Part shown: positions 23,990 through 35,829 of the stretch, one piece after another
Position numbering within the stretch: position 1 is the first letter of the stretch
Layout: each line of letters begins with the position of its first letter
Assembly: GCA_015698045.1 (NCBI GenBank)
Contig: BLAL01000228.1
Coordinates: 237,001 to 301,000, forward strand
Direction: 5' to 3'
Length of the DNA: 64,000 bases
From: Rhizophagus clarus
Taxonomy: Eukaryota > Glomeromycota > Glomeromycetes > Glomerales > Glomeraceae
Notes under the pieces: model-generated
What the model was told of the DNA's origin: nothing
Database searches by the model: none
The model's input: the letters and a program-made list of their open reading frames with translations, nothing else
Position numbers and translations under genes: made by a program

Positions 23990-25769
23990 TAGGATTTGTG
24001 ATCAAGGTCGTAATCTTGTTACTGCTAGAGAGATAAAAGTTTGATCTTTCTGATTTTATAGTCCCAATTTGAACATTGGGTTGGCTCTATTTTTATCTAT
24101 TCAAGAGATGCACTTTTGGTGGCAAAGAAAAGTAAAACGAATAATACTATTTATGTTAAGTATATTTAATGCTAGTGTAGTAATTTGAGATTTGTCCATA
24201 CTGCTTGGCTTCACTTAGATTCAAAAAAAAGATACTGACCTGTTGACCTATTTTTATAGCGCAGGTAAATATCAAGGAAAAAGCGACTTCACTAGCAATT
24301 ATTTTGTCATTAAGTTAATCACCCTTGCTAACTACGCGTATCATTTAATTTTAAAAATGCGCAAATATTGTTTTATTCATTAATATATTAATAATTAATT
24401 TATATTAAACTAAGCAAAATTTTTTTGTAACTAATCGGGCGATTAGCACAAATCCACCATGCGATATTGTTTAGCAAAAAATATCTATATCCGACCGGAG
24501 AGTTGGAATAAAAATGTAAATATATATGCGATTTATACGTCACACAGCCCCTATTTTTCGGCAAGAATTTTTCCGTCGTATTGCGCATTTCATGCGATTG
24601 ATTTAGCAAATGCCCTAACCGGGGATGTGTGATAAAATTCGACAGGCTAGGTTTGTTTTATATAACATTTGATTTAGAAAAATTTTCGTGATGTATTTCA
24701 AAAAAAGGAGCCGGAACGATAACTGATTTAGTCTCTTTGTTTTACCAGAACGGTTACCGATATTCATCCGTGCCTGTTTCAAGAAAATATACCCACGGCC
24801 TGGTCTGAGGTGCAGAATTTCAGTTCCTTGAGTTTACACCTTAAGCTGTGCGGACTTTCCAGTAAATTGACATGCCAGTTATCCGTATGTGGCAGTTATA
24901 CAAAGAATCAGTAAACGCAGTATCTCCGGTTGAAGAAATGAGGAAGATTGCTGAGTACTGCGTTACACTGCGCAGTCAATGCACCATGATGTGATAGGGG
25001 ACTACCATGAAGTCGCCATTATCTCGTATGTCTCATTTACGATTCCTGTTTCAATGCGGGGATTAAGGTCTGCAACCTGTTGACAGCAAAAGCGCATTGA
25101 TTAGTCTTGTTTGATTTACGAGATAATGACATCTACTAGTGATTAGTGAAACACATGATGGTGAAGCTTAGAAGACACCTAAGTAGTGATGATGATGATT
25201 ATGATGATGGTTGTGGCGCTGGCAGTGATGGCGATGTCTTCTTTTTCATGCTATTTTTTACCTCAAATTATTTGCTTTTTTAATATTACTTTATAGAAGC
25301 TATAGAAGGCAAAACTAGGCAAGAAATACTTCTCAATAAACACAATCAGACAAAAAAATATGATTTGATGGAGAATATCAAAATAATTCTTTATTAATGT
25401 AGAAAAAGATAATAACTGAATCCTCCTCCGATTTTTACAAAGAAATTAATAATGATATACTCCATGATGTTTACTATGGCGCAGGTAATAAACGCATCCA
25501 TTTCAGTACTACTTGTATGACTCCCACCAGGACGCGGCCAGTGGGTACAAAATACCTGGCTATGAGCCCCATCAAAGCAAATTAGTTATTCTAAATATAC
25601 CTACCTTACTATTCTTTATAATATTTTGGGCAAACCCGTGAACTTCTTCTAGAGATTCATTATTTATGATATTATTTAAGGTTTTATAAAAGACACGATG
25701 GGCTTTATCTTTTTATTTCAGCCAACTCAAAGCTGTCAATCACCAATGTCACATAGTGGTGAAGACTGA
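23990..25769. other. 1.8-kb region, inner edge of the spacer, no supported gene
   Basis: Mixed-composition sequence with higher GC around 24690-25130. A GAT/GATG trinucleotide patch lies at about 25183-25240. A 12-bp inverted pair (CATTATCTCGTA near 25018 and TACGAGATAATG near 25119) is the only structure seen. Confidence 0.3.
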
Positions 25770-25845
25770 AGAGACCATTTGTTATAAGGATATTTGGAAG
25801 GTATTGCAAAGTTTAACACGTTATTGCGTATCTTCAAACGAATTA

Positions 25846-25893
25846 GTTTAATGCTACGTTTAATGCTACGTTTAATGCTACGTTTAATGCTAC
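25846..25893. repeat. 12-bp tandem repeat, four copies
   Basis: GTTTAATGCTAC is repeated four times without change. The left arm has one copy at the matching place (near 11938), so the array expanded after the arms separated. Confidence 0.9.
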
Positions 25894-26275
25894 TGTATTC
25901 CGTTATAAAAACAACTTTACAAACTTGTCAAATTTATTAATCAATATATAATTTTGTATAATTCTATTTGATTAGAACAAATTTTAGTTTCTGAAATAAT
26001 ATTATTGGATAGATTAGTTATTGTGTAAATTTTTACCAAAAATTCAATGGATAATTGACAACTCAAATGCTACATGATATGATACTGAATAACTGAAGAA
26101 TGTCAAATTGTCCAATGGAGTGTTTTAATTTGTTTTTATGCACACTAATTTTGGGATGTTGGTACAATTAAAAGCCCTATATTACTTTACCTGCTGTGTC
26201 ATATTATGTATTTATTGGATGGTTATATCGGTCACAGGACCGAATGATTGATGAAATGGCCACGTACCAATTAAT

Positions 26276-26389
26276 AGCCCTGTTCAATTCTAGACTGGAT
26301 TGACTGGCCGCAATCAATTCGATCAATTAAATTTGGTGTTCCAATTATATTTTTCGATCTGAACAATCCGTCTAGAATTGAACAGGACT
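26276..26389. mobile_element. 114-bp MITE with about 25-bp terminal inverted repeats
   Basis: The start AGCCCTGTTCAATTCTAGAC and the complement of the end AGTCCTGTTCAATTCTAGAC differ at one base and the match continues for some bases. TAAT-like sequence flanks both sides (26272-26275 and 26388-26391), too short and shifted to settle the superfamily. It lies in right-arm sequence that the left arm lacks. Confidence 0.75.
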
Positions 26390-28265
26390 AATAAAGAGCC
26401 TTGTGACAGATATAGCCCCACATCCAATAAAAGTGTTAATCGTTCTGACGCTTTTTGATCATGCATTAATTATTAATAACATAATAAACTATTATAAATA
26501 ATAAGCTTTGTATATTTAATTTTTATTATTTTAACTCATTTTATAAGCTTTATATATACTTCCTAAAAATTATCATTTATATATTTTTTTACTTCACTTT
26601 ATCATATCAATTATATAAATCATGCAATATTATTATGCTTAATACAAATATCGGTCTATGAAAATCTGCATGGCTGAACGATAACCGTATTCATAAAATA
26701 AAATAAATTAAATAACAATTTAGTCAATTTTTTAATATTCTTTATTGTTATATCAACGCATCATAATATTTTATAATAAAAAAAATAATCATTATAATAA
26801 AATGCCCATATAATAATTGTTATATTATGTACAAATATTATTGTAATTAAAAAGGTTATTAATATAAACCCAATTTAGCTGGTAAATTAAATAAGCAGTA
26901 TCAAGGAAAATTCGCGCGAATTTTTCTTGAGGTCATCGATGATGGTTTTAATTTATTTAATTATCAATCAGAATTTAATTTAAAATTAAGAAAATTTTCA
27001 AGAATTTTTCTTAGCAGATAAACCTGGGCGCATTTAGAGTTTATTTCATAGATTAAGTTTTATGTTATACTTATTTGATTATTTTCTTATGCTATAAGCA
27101 ATTAGTATTTTATTTATATAATATTGATATATAACTTAAATTAACCAAATTCTTTTCTTTACTTAAAAATCATTTATTTAATAATCAGTCAAAAAAAAAA
27201 ATAATTCATAAATATTATTTTATTTTGCTTATTTACTAAAAAAATAATCCATTCTACCAGATATTTTTAATACTACATAAATATAAATTATATTTTTAAA
27301 AAGTAATTTTAAAATATAATAAAAATTTATCGTAAAATTGATGCTAATCTAAATAAAAATATTCTTCGAATTTATAATTTTTCATTATTTTTCCTTTTTC
27401 CCACCTACTAACACTAAATATTTTTTTTTTTTTTTTTTTGTGATTATAAGATTTTCATTATCTTTCACAACCTATCATTTTTCATTTAGTAGTTATTTCT
27501 TTCGTGATCATTATTTTCAAATTATAATCTAATATATATTTTTTTCTTTTGTGATCGTTATTTTCAACACTTCTCCAGCATTTAATATCTGCTCTACTTC
27601 TTTCATATAATGCTTTTCCTTTATCTAAAGTATATGATGGATGATTCACAAGGAGAATAATGTATAAATATTTTCTCTTCACCACAGTAGAAGAGATCTC
27701 AAAGGCTATTAAGATTCCTGTGTGTTTACTAATATTGCATTATACTTGTACAATTCATTCGTCACTTCTGGTCTTTCATTATTTCTGGCTGTAGATCTTT
27801 AATTTCTTTCATGAGGAGACTTTAAGGAAAATTAACAAATATTATTCCTTATTTAATTTCTTTTGCCAAAATACTGTTTTGTGATTTGTCTTTTTGGTTC
27901 CATATTTTCTACAGTTAAATGGATGTATATCTGAAATCTTGAATATTTGGAATTGTGGATAAAATGTACATTTTTTTTTCTACAAATAATAGAGCAGTAA
28001 AACTTTGCTGGATTTGCATCTAGAATAAAGAATTTAATTAGAAAAAAAATGGTTTAAATTAATAATAAAAAAAAATGATTAAAGAATTAATAAATTCTAA
28101 TTTAGCATACCTTTTGTATATTAAACATGTATTACCCCTTTTTGATTTGCGCATTATTTTAATCAAATTATAACTATCATAAATCAAAAAAAAAATAAAA
28201 ATAAAAATCCACCCAAGTCCCATATGTTGATATAAAAAAAGCAAAATAAAAAAAAAAGAATAGGT

Positions 28266-29010
28266 GTACCAAATAAAGTTATTAAGGTAAGAATGGTAAA
28301 AGGAATGATAAGGAAATAATAAAAATAGTAGTTCAGAGCCAAATTGGTTAAAACCATACAGGATGAACTGTCATTTAAAGATTAATGACTAAACTATTGG
28401 GATATTAATAAGGGTAAGGATTTGATAATTCATGTAAAGATATATAAAAAATTAATACAAAAAAAAAAATAAAAGTTATGAAATTTGAAAAAAAAACGAG
28501 TGAAAAAATTTTATCATAAGAAGAGAAGGGGGAAAAGAAATAAGAAAATAAAGAGAATGTACCAAATAAGTTATTAAGGTAAGAATGGTACACTAGGAAT
28601 GATAAGGAATTTATAAAAATAGTAGTTCAGAGCCAAATTGGTTAAAACCATACAGGATGAACTGTCATTTAAAGATTAATGACTAAACTATTGGGATATT
28701 AATAAGGGTAAGGATTTGATAATTCATGTAAAGATATATAAAAAATTAATACAAAAAAAAAATAAAAGTTATGAAATTTGAAAAAAAAACGAGTGAAAAA
28801 ATTTTATCATAAGAAGAGAAGGGGAAAAAGAAATAAGAAAATTAAGAGAATGTACCAAATAAGTTATTAAGGTAAGAATGGTACACTAGGAATGATAAGG
28901 AATTTATAAAAATAGTAGTTCAGAGCCAGTTTGGTTAAAACCGCACAGGATGAACTGTCATTTAAAGATTAATGACTAAACTATTAGGGTATAAAAAAGG
29001 GGTAAGGATT
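28266..29010. repeat. 293-bp tandem repeat, about 2.5 copies
   Basis: GTACCAAATAARGTTATTAAGG starts at 28266, 28559 and 28852, exactly 293 bp apart each time. The third copy runs to about 29010. Copies differ at only a few bases, pointing to recent duplication. Each contains GTTCAGAGCCAAATTGGTTA and purine-rich stretches. No coding sequence. Confidence 0.92.
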
Positions 29011-29364
29011 TGAGATATAAACCATATAAATTAAATTTATATATATAAAAAGGTAATATACCCTATTATATATATATATAGCTAGATCAAAAGAAGCAAG
29101 CAAAAAACTAGGAAGAAATTCAAGCAAAAGAATAGGAATAAATTTTAAAAAAATTTTAAATGAAATTTCAATTAAATGAGAAAAATAATAAAATAAAATA
29201 AAAAGTAAAATAAAAGTTAAGAGAAAAGTAAAAAGTGAAAATAAAATTTGAGTGTCATTACTCAATTGTGTTTCCACAATTGAGTAGTGATAGGAAAAAC
29301 ACTTATTAAGAGAGATTTCAGTTAAAGGCGAACGTACGAAATTGGGGCAAAGATCAAAAGACAT
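28984..29364 (-). CDS. Uncertain hydrophobic ORF
   Basis: 126 codons starting MSFDLCPNFVRSPLTEISLN, followed by a long Phe/Leu/Ile-rich section that could form membrane helices but is also what A-rich DNA gives when read on the T-rich strand. It overlaps the end of the 293-bp repeat. The first 45 residues are of normal complexity. No family recognised and no supporting gene structure. Confidence 0.15.
   Translation of the reverse strand: MSFDLCPNFVRSPLTEISLNKCFSYHYSIVETQLSNDTQILFSLFTFLLTFILLFILFYYFSHLIEISFKIFLKFIPILLLEFLPSFLLASFDLAIYIYNRVYYLFIYINLIYMVYISNPYPFFIP
29260..29285. other. Perfect 11-bp hairpin
   Basis: ACTCAATTGTG, loop TTTC, CACAATTGAGT. Exact inverted repeat with a 4-base loop, within the uncertain ORF; function unknown. 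Confidence 0.6.
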
Positions 29365-29989
29365 TTTGAAAAAATTTTAGAAGTAAACAGAGAAGTAGAA
29401 AGATTTTTTATAAAAAAAAAAAAAATAAGAGAAATACCTATATTTATAGAACTTTAAATCAGTATAATAATATAATTAAATACTATTACAATTTGTAAAT
29501 GACTCATATAGGGTAAAATGTATGCAACAATCTTGGTAGATCGATTACTCATAATCTTTAAAATTATGTTAAAAGTTCGATTATCTGTCATAAATTATGA
29601 GTAATCGCGAAATTGTAAATAATTGATCGCGTAAATTGTTATGATCTATACTGATATGATTTAATCACATGACCTTTAAATTATGACTCATTTATCCTGT
29701 ATAATAATAATAAACTATTTCACACTTTGTAACTAAAATAAATAAGTAAATAAATATAATAATAATAAACCACTATCAAATATCAAAATTATGCCAAAGC
29801 GTCTTATTTAATTCTAAGTTTAGTTAATTATCGTACATGTAGTTTTCACTAATTCGGAAATTTGAATTGGTTTGAATTCCAAATTGATATAAAGGTATGT
29901 TCTATCTAAAAAAAAAAAAAAATAATGTTTTAGTCAAAAATTGTTGTATTGAAGTATTTAGGTTTCCTTTTTTTAATATAAATATTTTT

Positions 29990-31585
29990 ACATTAGCGCT
30001 GTCAATTCAAGAATGAAGGAATATATATTTGTGTCATCATGTTCAAAAACTATTAAAGACTGTTTCATATCCGAAGAAATTATATCCGTGTTATTAGAAA
30101 AATTGAAAGAAAGAGCAAAAGTTAAAAATGCTGTTATTATAGTACCAATCTACCTTAATATTTCTCAGTATCATTCCATAAAGGATACTAGTTTGATAAA
30201 TTTCATTAATTCCCCAATTACGACAACCTTTGCTTACGGGACGAACGCGAAAGCTACTGAAGAACTAAGTACTCTCGTCTTTGATTTGGACTGTGGTATT
30301 CATAATGTCTCCGTCTTAATGAAGGATCTTTTGAAGTAAAAAATCATGAACAATCATATTGATGGTAAAGTCTTTGATAATCATCTTTTATACAAAATTT
30401 CAATAGCTAAAAAAAATATTGCGAACAGCAAAACAGGACCCAGAAATATATATAGGGGTCAGGTGGCGAAAAAAATTTTTTATATGAGCTGTACGCATTT
30501 TTTTCAGGGCCGGAATTACGATAGTGCTAGTCAATTTCTAAATTAAGAAATAAATCTTTGACCAGCACTATCTAAAATTATTCACAAAAGGAAAGATCTA
30601 CATGGTTTTTATGGTTCATTGTACGCAAACTCAAACCTGACCCTTTTATGTATATTTCTGGGTCCTAGCAAAACGCACACTTTCAACGCCATTTTACGTA
30701 TTGATTTCTTTTCAGCAATATCAACTATCCTACTTCTTTACCACGCACGTCGCACGTGTAAATTCGAAGAATTGAATTTATTAATCCAGATAAAACAGCA
30801 GCTTATGACGCTATCATGCCAAATTTTATTCAAAGAGTCTCGAGATATTCATCCCTTTACCTGATATTATCGCTTTATCTCTTGGTATCAAGATTTCGGA
30901 AAGTGTCATAATTCCACTTATTAAATGTAATTCCGCCAAGAACTCTCAAGTTTCGAAAATTTTTCACAAAATTTATCTTCTTTTGCAGAATCTTTCTAAA
31001 TTTATCTAACGCATTAATGGATAAACGTGAACTGACAATGTCTTCAGTATCAGAAACTGAAAGCATTTTTGAACTTGATCTCAACTCTATATTAAAGTAT
31101 GCAGCACAATTTAATTAAAAATTTTTCAGTTTCATTTTATTATAGGTTTCTTCCGTCCGTTGATAAAAAATTTGATAGGTCAAATAAAAATAGTTTTGCC
31201 ACCACTTATGGATGAATATTTATGTTTAAATATTACTATTTTTTTCTTAATGTAATATTTTTGTAAGATAGTCATAGAAGCTAAAAAATATCATGCGGAA
31301 AAGGAAAATATTGTTCAGAAAATGCAAGTACGAAATGATTTTGAAAGTTATGTACGAAATATAGTATAATTTGAGTAAGTTTCTTTGATTATTAATCAAT
31401 ACTCAAATTTGCTTAATCATATTTATAAATATTTCATTCTTATAAATGAGAATCTAGTACCTTGACAATACAAAGGATGTAGATTGCATGGCTTGATTAA
31501 TGAAGAGGCAGGAAAGGGTAAATAGTAATTTCGAATGTAAGTGAAAATTACTCGAAGAGAATATGACGAAACTTTATGACAGATC
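29990..31585 (+). pseudogene. Hsp70 pseudogene, related to the gene at 45461-47683
   Basis: Collinear with exons 3-6 of the intact Hsp70. It starts at the exon 3 acceptor (about 29990) and includes VKNAVIIVP, NFINSPITTTFAYG and LVFDLDCGIHNVSVL. After a mobile insertion (30435-30666) come INPDKTAAYDA and the β-domain remnant ELDLNSILK. The exon 4 acceptor (near 31146), exon 5 (IEAKKYHAEKENIVQKMQVR, near 31280) and the final coding words near 31560-31585 follow. Stops, shifts and deletions are frequent. Introns are kept at the same places as in the functional gene, so it arose by DNA duplication, not retroposition. It shares the unusual NSP (normally NEP) with the intact copy, so the change predates the duplication. 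Confidence 0.85.
30435..30666. mobile_element. hAT-type MITE with 8-bp target duplication inside the Hsp70 pseudogene
   Basis: Flanked by AGCAAAAC on both sides (30427-30434 and 30667-30674), an exact 8-bp duplication. The ends are AGGACCCAGAAATATA / complement of TATATTTCTGGGTCCT, and the inverted similarity continues in patches over about 100 bp per arm up to GATAGTGCTRGTCAA near the centre, a foldback structure. Removing it and one copy of AGCAAAAC restores continuous Hsp70 homology. 232 bp, no transposase. Confidence 0.9.
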
Positions 31586-32069
31586 TTGATCCACATGCAT
31601 TTGATAAAAGCGGGTAAACTTCATATTAAAAAAACTAAAATTATGTCAAGTTACTTTTTCCGATTCAGTTAGTTAAAACATTCGTGATAAAAACGTATCT
31701 AAGGAAAAAAAATTGTCCAATAAAGATGTTTTTAAAAAAATTTATTAAGAATAAATTTCGGTTAGTGATATATTAAATAACATATCGTAATATAGTAATT
31801 GTCTAACATCATTTCAAATTATTTGATCCAGCAATCAATAGAAGATGTTTAGAAATAATTAAATTAATAGAAGGGCGTTTTAATTAAATAATAGTTCAAT
31901 AACATAATACAATTCTACGTCAAACGTCACTATTACCACCTTAATACCACATATGACAAAAATGCCTAAAAGGTACACCTTCTGCGGCATATTGACGTGG
32001 GTCCTTAAAAAATGTAATCACGAGCACTGACAATACAAATTGAAATTATTAATAATGTGATATCGCAAG

Positions 32070-32920
32070 TAGGGTTGGACTAGTCCGGTCCGGTCCGGTC
32101 CGGTCCCAAAAGACCGGTCTTTCAGCCAGGACCGGACCGGACCGGGACTGGACCGATTTAAAACATTCTGAACCTTCTGATGAATTTGATGCGGTTTTTT
32201 TAATTTAGAGCTCAAGTCAGATCAAATTGGGTCGGGTAACCTGCTCGACTAGTATGACCAAAACGATTCATAAATGTTATTTTTATAAAATAATGTGAAA
32301 ACCAGCCAAAATAACGTTTTTTTTAATATATAATTAATATGAAAAAAGAGTTAAAATGACATAAAAAGAAGAAAATAGCATTTTCCCATACCAGATACTA
32401 TTTTATGAAAAAATAAGGTAATATGAAAAAAATGATTAAACGGCATTTTTTGGAAAAAAATATCCTCCCAGAAGCGCTTTTTTATAAATAAATATTTCCG
32501 CGTCTTTTATAAAGTAAAATGAAAAAAAAATTAAATGCCATTTCGACGTTTTTTATAAAATAAAATGAAAAACCCGCCATTATTATGGCATAAATAATAA
32601 GAAAACAATGCTAAACCGGTATTTTTTCATATATAATTTGTAAAAAAAACGCCATTTCGGCATTTTTTTTTCATAAAATAAATTTAAAAAAATGTCGTTC
32701 GTGCATTTTTACATAAAGTAATATAACAAAAGAGCCGAAACGTCATTATTTCATAAAAAAAATTGAAACCCGACATTCTAGCAATTATTTTATTGGATCT
32801 AAAAAATTATATGGATCGGTCCCCGGTCCGGACCGGTCCTCAAATCTCGGACCGAAGACCGTGAGGACCGGTCCCAAGACCGATACAGGACCGGTCTTTG
32901 CTAGGACCGATCCAACCCTA
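32070..32920. mobile_element. Non-autonomous hAT-like element (851 bp) with perfect 8-bp target duplication
   Basis: Ends TAGGGTTGGA..TCCAACCCTA are perfect 10-bp inverted repeats, flanked by ATCGCAAG on both sides (32062-32069 and 32921-32928). The left arm has the unoccupied site (GTGATATTGCAAGTCCATGG on the complement, near 10930-10949). Subterminal regions are full of GGACCGGTCC words, including a five-fold CGGTC run near 32086-32105, which suggests transposase-binding sites. The middle consists of degenerate repeats rich in TTTTTTATAAA and GCCATTT. No transposase ORF, so it would need one from elsewhere. Confidence 0.92.
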
Positions 32921-34356
32921 ATCGCAAGTCCATGGCAAAATTGCCTAATGTGAAAAATTAAAAAAACCGTCTATTATGAGTCTCCTTACAAAATAAAATT
33001 AATTTGTTAGATTAATGATTAAATACAAAGTATTATTGTTTTTTTTTTTTTTGCGAAGAACAGACATCCTGAGTTGTTATTTCATTGAAACGGTCATATC
33101 AGTTTTTGTCATCAGACACAGAATGCTTTTTGAACAGTAAACTTTGATTGCGAGCCTTCAAATTGAATATGTCAATCATATATTGACACGATCCAAACCA
33201 CTACATAGATTTTTTATAGGTACTACCCTCTAGACAAATTTATTTTTCATTATCGCGCTATGTGACGAGAAATCACGTGAATTAGATTTGCAAGTGCACG
33301 AATAGAAATCGTCATTCATTTATTATAATGTAAAACTATTTTGATTTAGTTCGTTGTATATTTGAAAATCACAAAATGTATCACTGGAATCGACAAGTTT
33401 TACTTTTTTAAAATAACATAATTCAAATTCGGAGTAATTTTATAATGCCTTAAAAAATTGCAGATCCTTAGCCGAACGCGTAGGATACATATCACGTGAA
33501 AAATTTCCTTTTTCGCGTTTTAACGGTCGAAGGAAAGGAAGTTCAATATGTTTATTTTGGCGTCTAAATGAATGATGCAAACAAATGCAGCAAAACAATA
33601 TGTACAACAAGGGCGTATTTCATAAGACTTTTTTTAAGTAATGAAATTCAGTAAAAAGAACGATAAAAAGAATATATAAATATTTTATTATTTTAATCAA
33701 ATTATGATAATATAATTGGTAACTCATATGTGAAACATAAAAATAAACAAATAAGCTTGTTTCACTTCAAAAAATTTTTTTTACAATGTTTATTATAAGT
33801 ATACAATATTATAAGAATACTTATCAAATTCTTGTAATAGATTAATTGATTATAACAGGTTTTAAATGATAATTCTAAAAAAGATTTTTACATTTTTAGG
33901 AATTCCGATGTATGTTGGCGTTTTAAAATGAGTCATCTGTCGAATTTTTTTTTTTTTTTTTTTGAAAAAATAAATAAATAAATAAAATAAAGAACCTAAA
34001 TAAAGCATCTTATCAAAGAAAAATAATTAATATGAACAAATTAGGTAAATTCTTTCTTTTTTTCTCAAAAAAAAGGGGGAGGTTGAAAATATTTCATCAT
34101 GCGACCTTGAAACTTTCTTTTATTTTATCATAGTAATATAAGAAATTTTGTGACGGAATTAGACAAACAAACAGCGCCACGCAGATCATAACAATTTCTG
34201 TATAATCACAATATTATTAATTTTTTTTAAAAAAAGTTTTGGAACACCCAATCTCGGATGATTGGTTTAGAATATTCTGGAACCCAGTGATGAATGAAAT
34301 TAAATATAGTATTTATAATATGCGTACTCGGCAGCAATTTCTCCTTACTCTTGTCA

Positions 34357-35829
34357 ATGTTAAACCCTAACAAAGACGTACTTTCCTTAATAACCGAAAA
34401 TTTGGAAGATGACAAAATATCACTTCATTCATGTCTTTTGGTTAACAGATCTTGGTGTGAGGTAGCGGCACCAATATTATGGAAAATTCCTGGACGAATC
34501 ATTTTATCTAAGAAAGCAGAGGATAGATTATTTAATGTAATAGTTTTGCATTTATCAAAAGAATCAAGAGTTATTTTGAAAGAACAAGGGGTCACTTTTG
34601 CAGAAACTTATCAACAGCCTTTATTTAACTATATTAATTTCTGGAGACATTTAAATCTGCAGCTTTTGGAAGAAATGCTTTCCAGGAATTTAGGAAATTC
34701 AAGTAATTTAACCGTATCTATGATAAAACCAGATTTATTAAGTTTATTTATCAATAAAAATACAAAATTTATTTCACTTTATATTCCAGAAAATAGTAAT
34801 TGGGAAATAAATAATATTTCATGGGCTGAACAATGCTTTTCAGATCTTAAAAACTTATGTTGTGATAATAGAATGAATCAAAATATTTTGAAAGAATTAA
34901 CTACAATAAGTGAATCAATTAAAAAACTCATATGTGATATTTCAAAAAATTCTAAGAATATTTCTGGAATCGTTAGATTAATTGAAGCTCAAAAAAATTT
35001 GAATGAAATCAATATTTTTTGTAATGATGGTGAAATAGTGAAAATTATTGAGGAATTACTAATTAAAAAAGCAATTACTATCCAATATTTACGTTTATCT
35101 TGGGAACCTGCTGCAAAATTTTTTTCATATTTTCCAAATTTGAAGATTTTAGAAATGGATACTCCTTTCTTTTTCTGGCGACCTATAAACTATGCAAACT
35201 CAAATCAGGAAAAGTCGCTACCTACTTTAAAAATCTTAAAAGGTAATTTATCCTCGTATATGATCTTAATGAGATTAATCAAAAGCGCAAATGAACATCT
35301 TACTATAATTAGTATTCGTTACTGCAGTACGATTTATGGAGATAATAAAGTCAGAGAACTTATACAAACAATTTATCAAAATTGTCCAAATCTTAGATAT
35401 ATTAAGGTGCCTTTTAAAAGAAGCAATCTTATTGATTTTGAAAAGTTGTTGGTTAATTCTAAATATTTAGATGGTTTAGTTATTGATACTGTAAAATTGG
35501 ATATTAATTGTAGGGATTTGTTTAAAATATTACTTAGATCTTCTTCTTTAAATTTGTTTAAATTTAAATTTGCTTTTGATCAAATTAAATTTAAATTATT
35601 AAAATCATTTTTGGTTAATTGGAAAGGTAGACAACCTATGTTATTACAAATCAATTTCGTTAATTTTATAGATACTCCTCAGGAATCGAATAAGAAAAGA
35701 TTAATGTCTTTAATTGAAGAATACAAAAAGAAAGGAATAGTTAAAAAATTTGATCTTAATCAGCATGATATTTTTGAAGAATTCGAATGGGTTCATGATG
35801 AATCTCAACTTCATTATTGGACATTTTAA
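34357..35829 (+). CDS. F-box/LRR-like protein, right-arm copy
   Basis: Intact single-exon gene, 490 residues from the preferred start (an in-frame ATG at 34294 adds 21 hydrophobic residues). F-box at residues 1-45, then leucine-rich segments. Compared with the left copy at 7263-8738 it lacks one Ser in the ILSSKK region and has about 20 substitutions, for example Val to Ala in the F-box and Arg to Trp at FFFWRPIN. From about residue 340 to the end only one residue differs, so divergence is uneven. Both copies open suggests that both still encode protein or that duplication or conversion is recent. Expected role: substrate adaptor in an SCF ubiquitin ligase; target unknown. Confidence 0.85.
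   Translation: MLNPNKDVLSLITENLEDDKISLHSCLLVNRSWCEVAAPILWKIPGRIILSKKAEDRLFNVIVLHLSKESRVILKEQGVTFAETYQQPLFNYINFWRHLNLQLLEEMLSRNLGNSSNLTVSMIKPDLLSLFINKNTKFISLYIPENSNWEINNISWAEQCFSDLKNLCCDNRMNQNILKELTTISESIKKLICDISKNSKNISGIVRLIEAQKNLNEINIFCNDGEIVKIIEELLIKKAITIQYLRLSWEPAAKFFSYFPNLKILEMDTPFFFWRPINYANSNQEKSLPTLKILKGNLSSYMILMRLIKSANEHLTIISIRYCSTIYGDNKVRELIQTIYQNCPNLRYIKVPFKRSNLIDFEKLLVNSKYLDGLVIDTVKLDINCRDLFKILLRSSSLNLFKFKFAFDQIKFKLLKSFLVNWKGRQPMLLQINFVNFIDTPQESNKKRLMSLIEEYKKKGIVKKFDLNQHDIFEEFEWVHDESQLHYWTF

Larger units (their letters stand above)
27281..31915. other. 4.6-kb block present only in the right arm
   Basis: Arm homology stops after TACTACATA near 27280 and resumes at GACGT near 31915. 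In the left arm the same two points are about 65 bp apart (11095-11160). The block holds AT-rich sequence with no clear gene (27281-28265), a 293-bp tandem repeat, a low-complexity ORF and an Hsp70 pseudogene. No terminal repeats were recognised, so it may be an insertion on the right or a deletion on the left. Confidence 0.7.

Noticed and set aside
25846..25893. Short regular repeats considered as a CRISPR array
   Set aside because: The 12-bp units are directly adjacent with no spacers; a eukaryotic minisatellite fits.
32018..32215. 65-codon minus-strand frame
   Set aside because: Produced by the GGACC/CGGTC subterminal repeats of the hAT-like element and crosses its boundary.
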